A stretch of DNA of 64,000 nucleotides from Epiperipatus broadwayi (lineage: Eukaryota > Onychophora > Udeonychophora > Euonychophora > Peripatidae), in assembly GCA_028023455.1 (NCBI GenBank), contig JAQFVV010000018.1, positions 10,064,771 to 10,128,770 of the forward strand, in the 5' to 3' direction. Shown in pieces: positions 37,598-49,200 of this stretch; position 1 is the stretch's first letter, and every line of letters begins with the position of its first letter. A program made the position numbers and the translations under genes. The notes beneath the pieces were generated by a model. The model did not search any database, had not been told where the DNA came from, and saw only the letters and a list, made by a program, of their open reading frames with translations.

Positions 37598-40500
37598 ATA
37601 CATTGACTAGTTTGGCTTTATGCTTGTAATGTTTAAAGTTGTAAATATATGAAATAGTCTGTATTTACGTAGCTGCTCTACCAAATATTGTTTGTATAGG
37701 CTCTTATAAAGATAAAAATTCCTTCAATTGTCATTAAATTAAGTATACTGTAAAAATTGAATTATTACTTATAAATATTAGAGATGAAAAAATTGTAATC
37801 TGTTGATAAAGAAAAATGTGTTTTCAAATATTTATATACTCATAATAGAAATTCCTCTATTCAGTTATTGTTCACTATATTTTTGATGAAAAGCATGTGT
37901 TATTAGAGATTTTATATGCATTAGAAAAGTGAGATTCCTATATTATTTTAGCAACTGATAGATTCCAGAACTTGTTTACAGTAGAATCCATTGATTCCTC
38001 TATTTATTTTATGCAGCAATGAGTAGTATTTTTCCCAGATGAGATCTTAATAATTTTGTAATATCTTATTTCAAATGCATTTATTCTAAAAGTGATAGAT
38101 TTGCTCACATCAACACCTCAAACTGATATAGGCTTTTCAATAAGCTCCATTCATGCTATGGAATATGATAAATAAGCATAATAAATAAACTTAAAATTGT
38201 TAGAAATCTGACTATGTACACTACTTGTTATGACATACTTATAGAACTAATTTTAAATGATTTTTGCATATAAATATATTGGTAATAATCTATTTGAATC
38301 TCCTTTTTTAAACTTCTTAATCATTATGAAATTATATTATAAAATAATTTTAGTTGTCAGTTAAAAGAAAAGGAATTTTGATTTGAATTATAACTAATAT
38401 GTCAATAATCATTGATACAATTATTTTATTTTATTTTTCTATAGTTAAAATTTTTTTGTTAAATAAGTTTTTTATTTAATATTTTAAACAGTCAGTTAAT
38501 AATTTAACTCTCAAATTTCATACTTTTGATATGAGTGCAATATAGCAGTTAAATGTTTAATTAAAAGGTTGGGAGAGAGGGAAGAGATGCTTAAAAGCTT
38601 AAACCTAATTATTAAAAAGGATAGTGATATATATATATATAATTATAATGATATATTGTCAGATTAAATAAGTAATAAAATGATTTGAATATATATATAT
38701 ACAATATATTTTTTGATATGTTGCTAGTTTAACATATTAATTTTTAATACTGAGAAAGAAACAGAAGTTTATTTTTGGGGAGCTATTGGTCCTGGGGATG
38801 ATGCTCAATGGGTATTTCAAAGTATGTCTTTTGAGGTAAGAGTTTTCTATTATTTTATATTTAATTGATATTTATTATTATTGAATTGAGTTAATAATTA
38901 TTACTATGTCGGTACAGCTTATGGAAGCAGCTATCCTTAATCACACACACATGCTAGTTATGTTTGTTCTGAAACAATCTCAAAAATACAGATAACCTCA
39001 TATGTGATCATCAACTGTCATGCAATAGAATTGCCACATATTGATTTGTTACTTAACCTGCACCTACATATGAACCTCCATATACATCCTGATTTTGATC
39101 TAACAACCAATAATTCCTTTAGTTCCAGTACATAAACTTGGCTTTGCCAACAATGGCTAAAAAACATGACATATAATTGGATAACTTAATGTACTGTTCA
39201 GACTCCTTCAGTTATTCATAATTTGGATTGATCTAAGGGTGCCTCTTGTCTTCTTTCTGTTACATATAATTTGTCCAACCCAATGTCAGACTTTGTCTAT
39301 ATTTGATGCCCAATGTAGTATCATGACTCTTATTTCTTGCTAACTTTTCATTATATATATATATATGAATAAGAAACTTCAAGTATATGACTACAAACAA
39401 TTTTGACTAATAGTACTATCTGTACTTGAAAGAACTTGAAAAGGCGGTTAATCTGCTGTACTTATTCAATGTATGTTTTGAAACTGATATAACTAGCAAT
39501 TCTACAAAAAGTTTCAAATCTACTTCACTACAGGGAATAAATATAAACATTAATTCATCTTTCACAGTTATCTATATAGAGAGAATAAAAATTTTACGCA
39601 TGTACCAATAATAAATAAATTTTATACTTTTACATCTTATACTAATGCAAAAACAAAAATTAAGAATGATTTTTAAATCATCACAGATTCACAGAAATAC
39701 TGACAAAGTCACTATAAGTATTGTATATGCATACCTACAAGCATATACACACATAATATTACAATAATTTAAATATAGTATTTTGCAACATTTACCTTTC
39801 AATCAAGTTATTAATTGTTCAGTAAGTAAGAAAATACCACATTTCATTTAACATTAGATATGGATTTATATACTTTAGTTGGATTATAAAATTCCAGAAT
39901 TAAATATCATCACAAAACTACACAATGTGTTTTGTCATTAGTGGGAGCAAATAAAAGTAAATTTCAGGAAAGTGAGAATGTGTATATGTACTAAACCAAA
40001 ATGCAAATCAAAATTCATAAAACTTATTAAAATCAGACTTCAGGAATAAAACATTAAAATTAAAAACTCTTGAAACAAATAAAAAAAAAAAATATTTGAG
40101 CAAATTATTGTTAAATTTTGAAAGAAAGAAAAAATTCAAATCATAAATCGAAAAAAAGAGAAAAAAAATCTATAACCAGGTTAATAATAACCCACTTTTA
40201 CATATATCTGTTGTATAATTTTAATTTGCTATTGAAGTGTATTAAATTATGCATTTTCCATTTAAATACAGTGGAACCACAACTGCTGCTATATTTTGTT
40301 CCAAACCATACTTATATATATATATCATGGACAATAGCTCAAATATTGTTGATTAGCTTTGATTGCAACAGAATATTATTTTACTGAAGTCCAAGTGCAC
40401 AGTTTTATCACACACATACAGATGCTCTTTTGTGTGTGTAACATATATATAAGTTAAGATTTTAATATAAATAAAATTAAAATAATTATAATGTAGTTAA

Positions 40501-41029
40501 TTAATGAAAAAACATAAATATATATATATATTTGCTGTGTGTGTCCATTCATTCACATTGCCTGAAAAAATAAAAATAATAAAAACTTACTCTAGATTAT
40601 CGTTTTATTTTTATTTTTTTTTTTAAAAAAAAAAGAATAATTAAACATGCTCTGGACAACATCTTTTTCTTCCATACCCCCCCCCTTCCCCCCAAAGTGC
40701 TTTAGTAATTTCATATCAATAAACTATGACCTTTCTAATTGTTATAATGTTTTTAAGTCCAAACTAACTTCAGAATCTATATAGTTGTCCCTACTTGTCA
40801 CTACCCATTTTAAATTCTTGACTAAACTCTTTGAACTTTTAAGCTTTCTGATGGAATTCAAGAATGTTCTATAATTCTTTTTTTTTTTCTATCAATACTA
40901 AACATTATTTTATCACTTGAAAAAAATATTTTATGAATTTTCTTAAATTACATAAAACATTTAGTTTAACATTTAGAACATTTTATTGCATGAAATATTA
41001 TAATAATAAATGATATACCCATTCCAACT
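37598..41029. other. A+T-rich spacer with one exon-like island
   Basis: Mostly unassigned. The stretch 38920-39350 is less A+T-rich than its surroundings and may be an old unrecognised repeat. A C9TTC6 tract lies near 40677-40694. Open frames at 39426-39611 and 40118-40387 show no motif. The island at 38755-38835 is listed separately. Confidence 0.45.
38755..38835 (+). other. Possible internal coding exon (weak)
   Basis: An open stretch whose composition differs from the flanks reads VYFWGAIGPGDDAQWVFQ then SMSFE. It ends exactly at a good 5' splice site, GAG|GTAAGAG (donor GT at 38836-38837). Upstream, an AG at 38753-38754 after a T-rich stretch could be the acceptor, though its pyrimidine tract is poor. 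Use of G, W and D codons is unusual for chance frames here. I do not recognise the protein and found no neighbouring exon, so this is a candidate only. Confidence 0.25.
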
Positions 41030-41039
41030 CAAGAAAAAA

Positions 41040-41640
41040 AAACCTCTTAAAAAATGAGTTTTGCTGGTGGTTATGCAAACCAATCTGTGAACCACAAATA
41101 TATCCAAACATAGAACATGATGAACTACTTTTCTGTTTACTTGTTAATTTATGATGGAATTTCTTTTAGTTTCCTCAACAGAAAACTCTTCTTTCTGAAA
41201 TACTTTAACCTCATGTCTAATTATAGTTCTCCAATGTATTCTATTCTCTGCCATATCTTCCCAATGGAAACAATTGATACTGTACTTCTTTAAAATGTCT
41301 TTGAGAGAATCCTTATAAAGTAATCAGGATCTATTTATCCTATGAAAGTCATGTTCAAGTTCACTATAAAACACCTTTTCAGGAAGTCTGACAGTGTTCA
41401 ATTATTTTACAAGTCCGAACCAACAAAAATGTAATTTTATAACAGTGGACTCAATAGTATCACATTCTGCAAGGTGATGAACATATTGATTGGTTTTACG
41501 ATCATTATATTTTTAAAATTTCATGGAGTACTTTTCAATGAAACTTTTCTGATGCTTTTATATTGTGCCAATAGGGTGACCAAGTTTCACATCTATACAA
41601 TAAATTAGGTAAAACAACAGCTTTGTTTACAGGTAATTTA
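41040..41640 (-). pseudogene. LINE C-terminal region with finger remnant
   Basis: From high to low coordinates: YRCETWSPYWHNIKA near 41600, NDRKTNQYVHHLAECDTIES near 41480, LPEKVFYSEL near 41370, WEDMAENRIHWRTIIRHEVK near 41220, and a terminal CGSQIGLHNHQQNS near 41060, a remnant of the C..C.H-type finger that closes this kind of LINE. Several stops and at least two frameshifts interrupt it. Confidence 0.72.
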
Positions 41641-41779
41641 GTTGCAGTAGTTATTTCCCTATGCTGAAATACTCTATCTTTTAATTTATTAAAAGTAGCA
41701 GGAACACATTAGACCTTGTGTTGAATCTTAACATCTAAGTCCACCTTTCTACTTAACTAGATTACATTCTCAAGCTAAT

Positions 41780-42766
41780 AACCATCCAACCTGAAATTTG
41801 CTGAGAAATTTTTTTCTATCAATGACCAATAAAAAACCTGGGTTTTTTTTAAACATTACCACCAAAATTTTTATAAGTTACATTCAAAATATTAAGAACA
41901 TTCTGTTAATCATAACACAATCATCAACATACTGCAAATCCAGAATCCAAAAAAGATGAAGTTCTTGTTTTTACTTTTAACTAATTCAAATTAAAAATTC
42001 CAATATCAAACCTGTATCAAATCTTGTCCTGTCTGAATAAACCACTTATACACAATTCCAAAGACCACTATTATAAAAATTGAAAAAGTACACCTTGTTT
42101 AATACCAATTTGCATTTCAAATGCCTCAGATTTTCCATCTGTAGTAATAACATTTCCTTTCATACCATTATGTAGAAACTGTATAATATGAATAAATTTT
42201 GATGGACAACCAACTAATTTCAAACATTTGAATCAAATGCCTTGACCAAATCAATAAACATAATATATAAACCTTTCCTTTGCTCCTGGCACTTTTCTTG
42301 CATTTGCCTGGCAACAAAAATCATATCTATAGTGCTTCTTGATTCTCTAAACCACAATGAATCTCGGGTAATCATTCATCTATTACAGAAAGTAATTTAT
42401 TCAGCAAAATTCTTGAAAGTACTTTTGGTGTAATGGATAATAATGTTATCACATGATAATCATCCCAATTAAAATACCCTTAAGATCAAATGGCACAACT
42501 ACTTAAATCCAGACATTCCTAAAAAATTTCAATATTTTTTAAATCAACACATCACCATTATATTTTAAAACTTCTCCAGATATTTCATCAGAATGTACAA
42601 TCTTTCCATTCTTAAGATTACAAAGAGTTATTTTGATTTCATTAGCCTGAATATCTTTGTATAAATCTAAATGAGCAGATAAAATGGACATATCATTAAA
42701 AGTCATCATATCAATTCTTGTATCATTATTCAAAATATGATCAAAATACTCTTTCCACCTATTCAA
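41780..42766 (-). pseudogene. LINE reverse transcriptase remnant
   Basis: The open piece 42539-42766 holds MNRWKEYFDHILNNDT.., then EIKITLCNLKNGKIVHSDEI, the usual entry to the polymerase (K-N-G-K-A-P-G-x-D in intact elements, here decayed). Downstream the fingers and palm are recognisable near 42440-42230 (SRILLNK-like, then a decayed A-F-D at about 42232), followed by HNGMKGNVITTDGKSEAFE near 42170 and IKQG near 42100. Catalytic residues cannot be confirmed in one frame. Confidence 0.72.
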
Positions 42767-43379
42767 AATATCATCATATAAGAAAGGGCCATTGCTGGAT
42801 TTAATAGGATTGTGATAGTGTTTCTCAGGTCCCTATGTTCTTTTCAATGTGTCAGAAAATGATCCAGAATATCTTATTTGCAGTTTTAATATACCAATCA
42901 TTTTTAAGCCTTCTCATCAGTCATTGAACTTCTACCTTCATGTAATCTATTATTTTGCCAAAGAGAGAATGCCACATTTCTTTTTAGTTAAATCATTAAT
43001 AATATGATTATTGCCAGAGAATATGATTATGGAATAATATTTTTTTAAAATGTAACTATCATTTTAAACTTAGAGCATACAAATCTATAATATGTCCAAC
43101 AAGTCTAAGCCATTGAGTGCTCATATAGTGTAAATTTCTCTTGTATTCTGATATCCAACAATATTATAATTTATCAAATGCCATAGTTTTGGGAATAGAT
43201 GCATCCATATTGCTTTGAAGAGATTTTTCTGCATTTCTGATAGTCAACCCATGTGTTAATAAATGAATAACTTTTTGCCAAAATGTATTATTTGTACCAA
43301 CATGTGTTAAATTTACCAAGAAGAAAAAAAAAGATCTTTTAATGCATTGTTGTAATAATACTATCCAAAAAACAATAAA

Positions 43380-43865
43380 ATCTTTCTCTTAATTCTCTGG
43401 ATTTAAGGTTGGAGCACAGGCACTGATAAAATGATCTCTAATGCCACTAGGCAAGACAAGGTTTAAGGTTGTTAATCTTTCATTGATACATTAAAAAATG
43501 CCAATAATAGAAGATACTAAATTAGATTTTACAGCAAATCCAACACTATACATTTTTCCTTCATTGACTGACCTGCCTTTCCAAAAAATTTGTATCCATC
43601 CATCTGTTCTAATAAACTTCCTTTCTCTAGGAGATGAGTTTCATTAAGAGCACATTCTATGTATCTATATTAAAAAAAAAATAGATTTACATTTGTGATA
43701 CTTATCTTTAGCACTACCACTGACACTTACTACAACACTATTACTGATATCATTTTTATTACTGTTATTATTTCTACTGCTGAAATGAGTAATCCTTAAG
43801 ATGTGATAACCTAGCCTGAGTGTGTGACAATCCATTCTCAAATTACGTTTTTTAGGCTGTTCCAC
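43380..43865 (-). pseudogene. LINE endonuclease remnant
   Basis: On the minus strand the ECALNETHLLEKGSLLEQMDGYKFFGKAG region lies at about 43655-43570. In intact relatives this is the S-E-T-R ... G-Y-x-F-F-W block that carries the catalytic Glu; the Glu is kept here. Near 43480-43400, NERLTTLNLVLP then ISACAPTLNPEN matches the family ISxYAPT block. The GDFNA block could not be found. The open piece at 43665-43865 reaches upstream into the presumed leader, with an N- and S-rich part caused by AAT repeats. Confidence 0.68.
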
Positions 43866-44264
43866 TTCAATGGTTGGCAGGGAGATTCTTAATAGGGTTG
43901 CCTAAACATGCAAGCTTTGCTGACTGAAATTCCTCTGTCTCACTTAAATCCAGTTTCAAACTAACTCAGGACTGCCAGCCTATTAAGCCTGTCCACATCT
44001 CTGCTTTATTAATTCTTAAAAGATTCAAGCTAAAAAAGAAAAAAGATATATTGGAGCAGAAATGCTGTATGTATAGTTAATGAATGGAAATATTGTTGCA
44101 CAAACACACAATCCCATTATCATAGTTTATTATAAAAAGACATACACTAGCATGGGAGGCTCATGATGACTGTGCACTATGATTATTTAAGTGACTGAAA
44201 AAGAAAAAGAGAGAAGACAGAAAAGACTGCATGTATCAAAAACAGTATCTAATATTCTATACTA

Positions 44265-44385
44265 CAAGGCAGTAAGTGCTCTTGATTAGGCACTGATTTT
44301 TGATATTCACAGTTGGATTTCATATCTAAAGGCTATTCCACTATCCGCTACCTGTGTAGCCCACTGGTAGCCTAAGTGCAGTGTA
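44265..44385 (-). repeat. Possible tRNA-derived SINE remnant
   Basis: The minus strand reads GTAGCGGATAGTGGAATAGCC then TTTAGATATGAAATCCAACTGTGAATATC, which resembles a decayed D-arm, anticodon arm and B box. It continues with CAGTGCCTAATCAAGAGCACTTACTGCC, which resembles the body of invertebrate SINEs. It is an island of higher complexity in A+T-rich flanks. The pol III boxes are too altered for certainty. Confidence 0.35.
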
Positions 44386-45369
44386 TCACATAAAAATTTG
44401 TAAAGAATAACAAAAGCCAAATCATAAAATGTGCTTTCATGTAATCTAAATAAATGTTATCAATATAAGAGCTTCAAGGCAGAAAAATGGCTGCTGCCGT
44501 ATCATAAAATTTATTAATTTTACAGTGTCTATTTTTTGTTTGTTTATATATTTGGATACCATATAATTGAAAAGTGCATATTGATACAGTCTGTATTGTA
44601 GCTTCCTTGCATTTCATTTTAATAAGTTTTATGAATTTTGCTTTATCTTTTAAGACTTTGATATACATATATTTTCTTTCTCTTTTTGTTTCAATAATTT
44701 TAAAGTTCTCTCTCATGAAATTTTCTTTATTAGAATAGTTATTATGTTGTCTGTGTCATGTGTGAAGATTTATTTCTAGAACCAACATAATATACCATAC
44801 AATTGAAAATATTGATATTTGATTTTTAGAATTCACTTATTTAGTTAAAGTATGTGACATTAGTGTGGTAGTAATTTATATATACACCCACATATACATG
44901 ATATTACATAAGTGAAGCATCATAAAGATATACCTAAGTAAAAAAAGAGAATATGTCCAGCTTATAATTTAAATTTGTTTCCAAAACTAAGGAAACAAAA
45001 TCCTTAAAAGATCAACTATACAATGAACCCTTGAAATCAACTAATAATTTAGTGGCTGCTATCTTTAATCACTGTAGCAGTAATACTAAAAGTCTTTTTG
45101 ATAATTATCCCTTAAAAAGAGAATCTTAAAGGTTACAAATGTCATCTATATAAACTTTAACTCCTAAAAAAAATAAACAAAGCTGATTCCATTTAAATAA
45201 TAAAATTATGTGAATGGACAATATAACAATATACTTTTACTCACTATGCCAAATTTCCATCCTTTATTCTGTTTAGTAATAAGACAACTGTTAGAGAAGT
45301 GGTGAGATAAATTACTAATCATTTATCAGTAATCTCAGCATATTATTAAAAAAAGGACAGTTAATGTAA
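44386..45369. other. A+T-rich spacer
   Basis: No gene recognised. The open frame 44474-44716 on the minus strand is rich in K and I and has no motif. Confidence 0.45.
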
Positions 45370-46260
45370 ATGACAGGAAATGCTATTTATTTTCATAGTG
45401 CTGATTTTATGATATATAATATTAAAAGGCAGTTAATTCAAGAATATGCTCTAATAAATTATCACCTTGACAAAGTAAAGAATGATTTTAGATGTATACA
45501 GAATACCAAGCAACAGTTTAAAATTTGTAATAGAAAACTTAAAACTGGAAAATGTTTGAAAAATGAAAAACAGTGGATAAATTTGATTATTCACAGAGTT
45601 AAAACTAATAAGAAAAACTGACTTACAAAATATACAGGGGAAAAATATATATTATGAATTTTTTTTTTTTTTTTAAAAAAAAAGAGCATAAGAAACATTC
45701 AAATAAAGATATAATATATTTTGATTAAAAATAAGGATGCATTTGAAGATTATCATGCACTTAATTAGGTTCATATAAGAAGAAATCATAAATAATTAGG
45801 ATGTAAAATTTATGGGGAAAAAAACTTATAAAAAACAAAGCTATTAATAAAATACCAGACATTTAACAAACTTCAAAAATATTGCAATAAATTTAAGCTA
45901 CAATCATTCTAAAATATAATCAGATTTTGAAAATGGCTTAAATTTGAATGAAATTAATGAAAATATAATAGATACTCCATATAAATAGGTCACAAAAAAT
46001 GGCAATCCATCAATAAATACTTAACTAAGTCAAGATAATGTAGGCGGGGGGGGGGGGGATATGATCATAATTTTAAACGATTCATTAATGGAAGTGAATA
46101 TCTGGGATTGAGCAAAGTGATATGAAAGGAGAATAATGGTGATATAAAGAAATATAACTTTGAAATTGCAAAAAAAGTTACTGACATGACATCTTGAAAC
46201 TGTAAAAAAAAGTTATTTTTAATAATGAAAAGATATAACTATTTCCCAAAATAATAGCAA
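45370..46260 (+). mobile_element. Decayed RTE endonuclease and linker fragment
   Basis: Aligns in order to copy A. GGCAGTTAATTCAAGAATATG matches the block before VYAPT. GATGTATACAGAATACCAAG matches the DVQKAFDQSKQ block. ATATTATGAATTTTTTTTTT matches MNSFF. ATATTTTGATTAAAAATAAG matches DYILTNRK. A decayed DHRLVRCK block follows near 45750-45810, then TCAGATTTTGAAAATGGCTT and ATGAAATTAATGAAAAT match the SDLNDINRK linker. The GDFNA position reads ENLKT, so the Asp is again Asn. The open frame 45370-45621 is a remnant of this domain. Both ends are estimates. Confidence 0.6.
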
Positions 46261-49200
46261 TAAAAAACAGTAAAACAATTAGTCTTATATTAAATATATG
46301 AAATGCAATATTTTAAATGCAAAAGATAAATGAAATGCTAAATTGGAACCCAGGAAAATGAAAAAGATTTTTTTAAAAAAAAAACCTATATGCAAATGGA
46401 TGAATAAGAAAAAAAAGTTTTCTCTGTTATGTAGAGAAGTTATTAACTGCAGCACTTACAAATCTAAGAAATTTTCCTCCTGCAATGTATTAATAATGGT
46501 GGGAAATGATGATCATTTATTGATTGCATATCTAAGAACACATATTTGTAAAAATATGCATAATCATGTAGTGCGATTTTAATTTATACATTAAAAAAAA
46601 AAAGAATAATTAGGAAAAAGGGAGAATACTTATCATAATTTAATATAATTAGATTAATTACAAACATCTAAATGACAGTTTCCTATTTTCTCTGTTTGTT
46701 AGGATAGCTATCATCATTATATACGTAAACATGAGATGTGTGCGTATATCGAAAGGCATTAGTTACTGACAACAATTGCTATCACCACCAAAACAAAAAA
46801 ATAATCATGAATTTTAACTTTTTAACTTAAAAAAAAAAAAAAAGACTTACATATTTTCTTTTCTTCCAGTACAATGAAAAATTTGACATTTACATGTTTT
46901 GTTTCCTTTTAATTATTACTAGAAACAAAAATGGATACCTTTCGTTACTAAGAAAGAAAAAAAAACAGGTACTGATAGCTATCTATCAGTGTGCTCTTTA
47001 TGTTACCTTTTGTTTGATGACGTCAGTGTGACCTAGATTATAGATGTACAATTTCAGTCTGAAATTTATTAAGTCTACTGAATAGATCAATTTAACTATT
47101 AAATAATTAAGATATTTGTAAATTAATTTTGATTCTCCCACCCACCCATCTTAATTTTTTTTCACAAACGAGGAAATTCTTTGAAAACGAAATTATAACT
47201 ACAGTATTTATATTGTTGAATAAAATTTAAATAAAACTCTAATAAGAAGAGATGTCAAATAATATGAAGAGAATTATCGGTAACGAATTATCCTTATATG
47301 GAAAATTTCCTTCTTTCCTACCCTATAAATTTAATAAATACAAATATGTCTTTACGAATTAGATTATTAATTGATTTGCTATTTTTCAGAATTAAAGAAT
47401 ATTCATAATCGTCATCAATATTTTTTTATTATGATTATTTCTAATTATATGTTTAGTTACAGTTTTTCATTTAATTAAATATTAATGGCCTTAATATTTA
47501 TCTATTATTTTAAAATTAAACACTATATTTAAATTATTTTAGCAAATAAAAAAAGTTACTTAAAAAAAACAACAACATATTATTCATATTATTTCAACGT
47601 CGAACGAAAACATAGTCAAGAATTTGAATATCTAATATATAAAAAATGATGTTAGTTTTCTAAACAAAAAAAAAAAAGACACAATTTCAAAGTCTTAAGT
47701 ATTAAATGTCTGCTTTTCTTAATCAATCAATAATCACATTATTCAAATATCTCAGCTTGTTCAATTTTTGCCAGCCTTAAAGAGTGGCTCAGAAACATGG
47801 TAAAATATTTATAAATATTAAATTTATCACTACAATTAATATTATTATTGATATTATAATTAAGTGGCCATTAACTCATCATCTATTCCTGATAATATAT
47901 GAATCATATATTTCACCAATATAACTTATCATTTTGCTTGATGGAAAGCTGTTCAAAGACAGACTTATTATTGTAATGATGGAATCCATACATTTCATTG
48001 CTGGTCATCCTTTCCTTTGTGGGCATTTTCTAGTAAATTACATTGGATTGTGATATGTCTAGATAAGTTCAATGTGTTTATCTGTGCTTCAAGCAAGTGT
48101 TTAGGTAAAATATGAAGCATCTCTTTATTTATTCTACTTGCTGTCTATGGTGTTCCCAAAATTCTATCTGTAAAAAGTCTGCTGCTATAAATCAATGAAA
48201 GGTCTTTACAAAATTATAATAATTTAAATGCCTGACATGATTCTGCCTGCATTTTAGACATCTAAAACTGCAAACAGAATCATGATTATGAAAAAATTAG
48301 ATATAAAGTATAGAAAAAGAGCAATTCCCGATCAGCAATGAAGGCAGCATCATATTGTTTGTTTTCAAAATCACTGCATTGACACTCACGTGACCAAATA
48401 AGATTATCATGAGACTTTTACACTTTGGCTAATAATAATTAGATAATCATATGCTGGCCCATAATTAAATGGTTAGTTGGTTGGTTATGGCCTGTATCAC
48501 CTAAAATAAAAACATTAAGCCTGCTTATGGTCTGAAAGAATTTCCAAATTTCACTTAATTCAGATACTAATTCCAGATTGTGGGCATGGAAAGCTGATTT
48601 AATAACCATTAAGCTACAAAGTTTTTCCATGACAAAATTATAACTTTTCATGGAATTTGCACATTATAAACTGGGAGCAACTTTTTTAAATAGGAGTAGA
48701 TAACAAATCATTGAATCTTAAGAAAATATTTATCAACTATGACAATTTTCTTTAGTACTACAACATTAAATTTTAAAAATAGTAAATGATTTCTTCCTCA
48801 AGGGTTTGTATCACATTCACACCAAGACAAGTTGAACTGCATAAAATAGTTTAAATATCAATTTAATGTGACTTTATGCTGAACAGCTGGATGAAAAAGA
48901 TTTATTAGATTTTTTTTTTAATAAATATAAACTAAATGCTTGAAATCAAATTTATTATTCTTTGGGATACAATCAAAAATTAATTTCATTACTTTCAGTT
49001 AAAACTGGGGGGGGGAAAATGTGAACAAAAAAAAAAGTTTTCATCACATATATAAAACTAATATTTAAACAATCATACTACATAAACAACATAATAAACA
49101 GGGCAAAACCATATACTTTATAAGATTCAATATTTAAATTAAATGGTGTTATATAATAAAATAAAGCTATCGTTTGGCTGTGGCTATTTTCAGTAAACAA

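Larger units (their letters stand above)
41030..44010 (-). mobile_element. Old LINE of a second non-LTR lineage, near full length
   Basis: Read on the minus strand it shows, in order, an APE-type endonuclease, a reverse transcriptase and a C-terminal C2HC-like finger, all badly decayed. It differs from the RTE copies. It uses the layout ALNETHLLEKGSLLEQMDGY (endonuclease), RWKEYFDHILN with CNLKNGKIVHSDEI (start of the polymerase), a KSEAFEMQIGIKQG block, and YRCETWSPYWHNIK then ICGSQIGLHNHQQ at the C-terminus. Elements with this layout are widespread in invertebrates; I do not name the clade. The 5' limit near 44010 and 3' limit near 41030 are estimated from the last recognisable blocks. Stops occur every few dozen codons. 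Confidence 0.78.
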
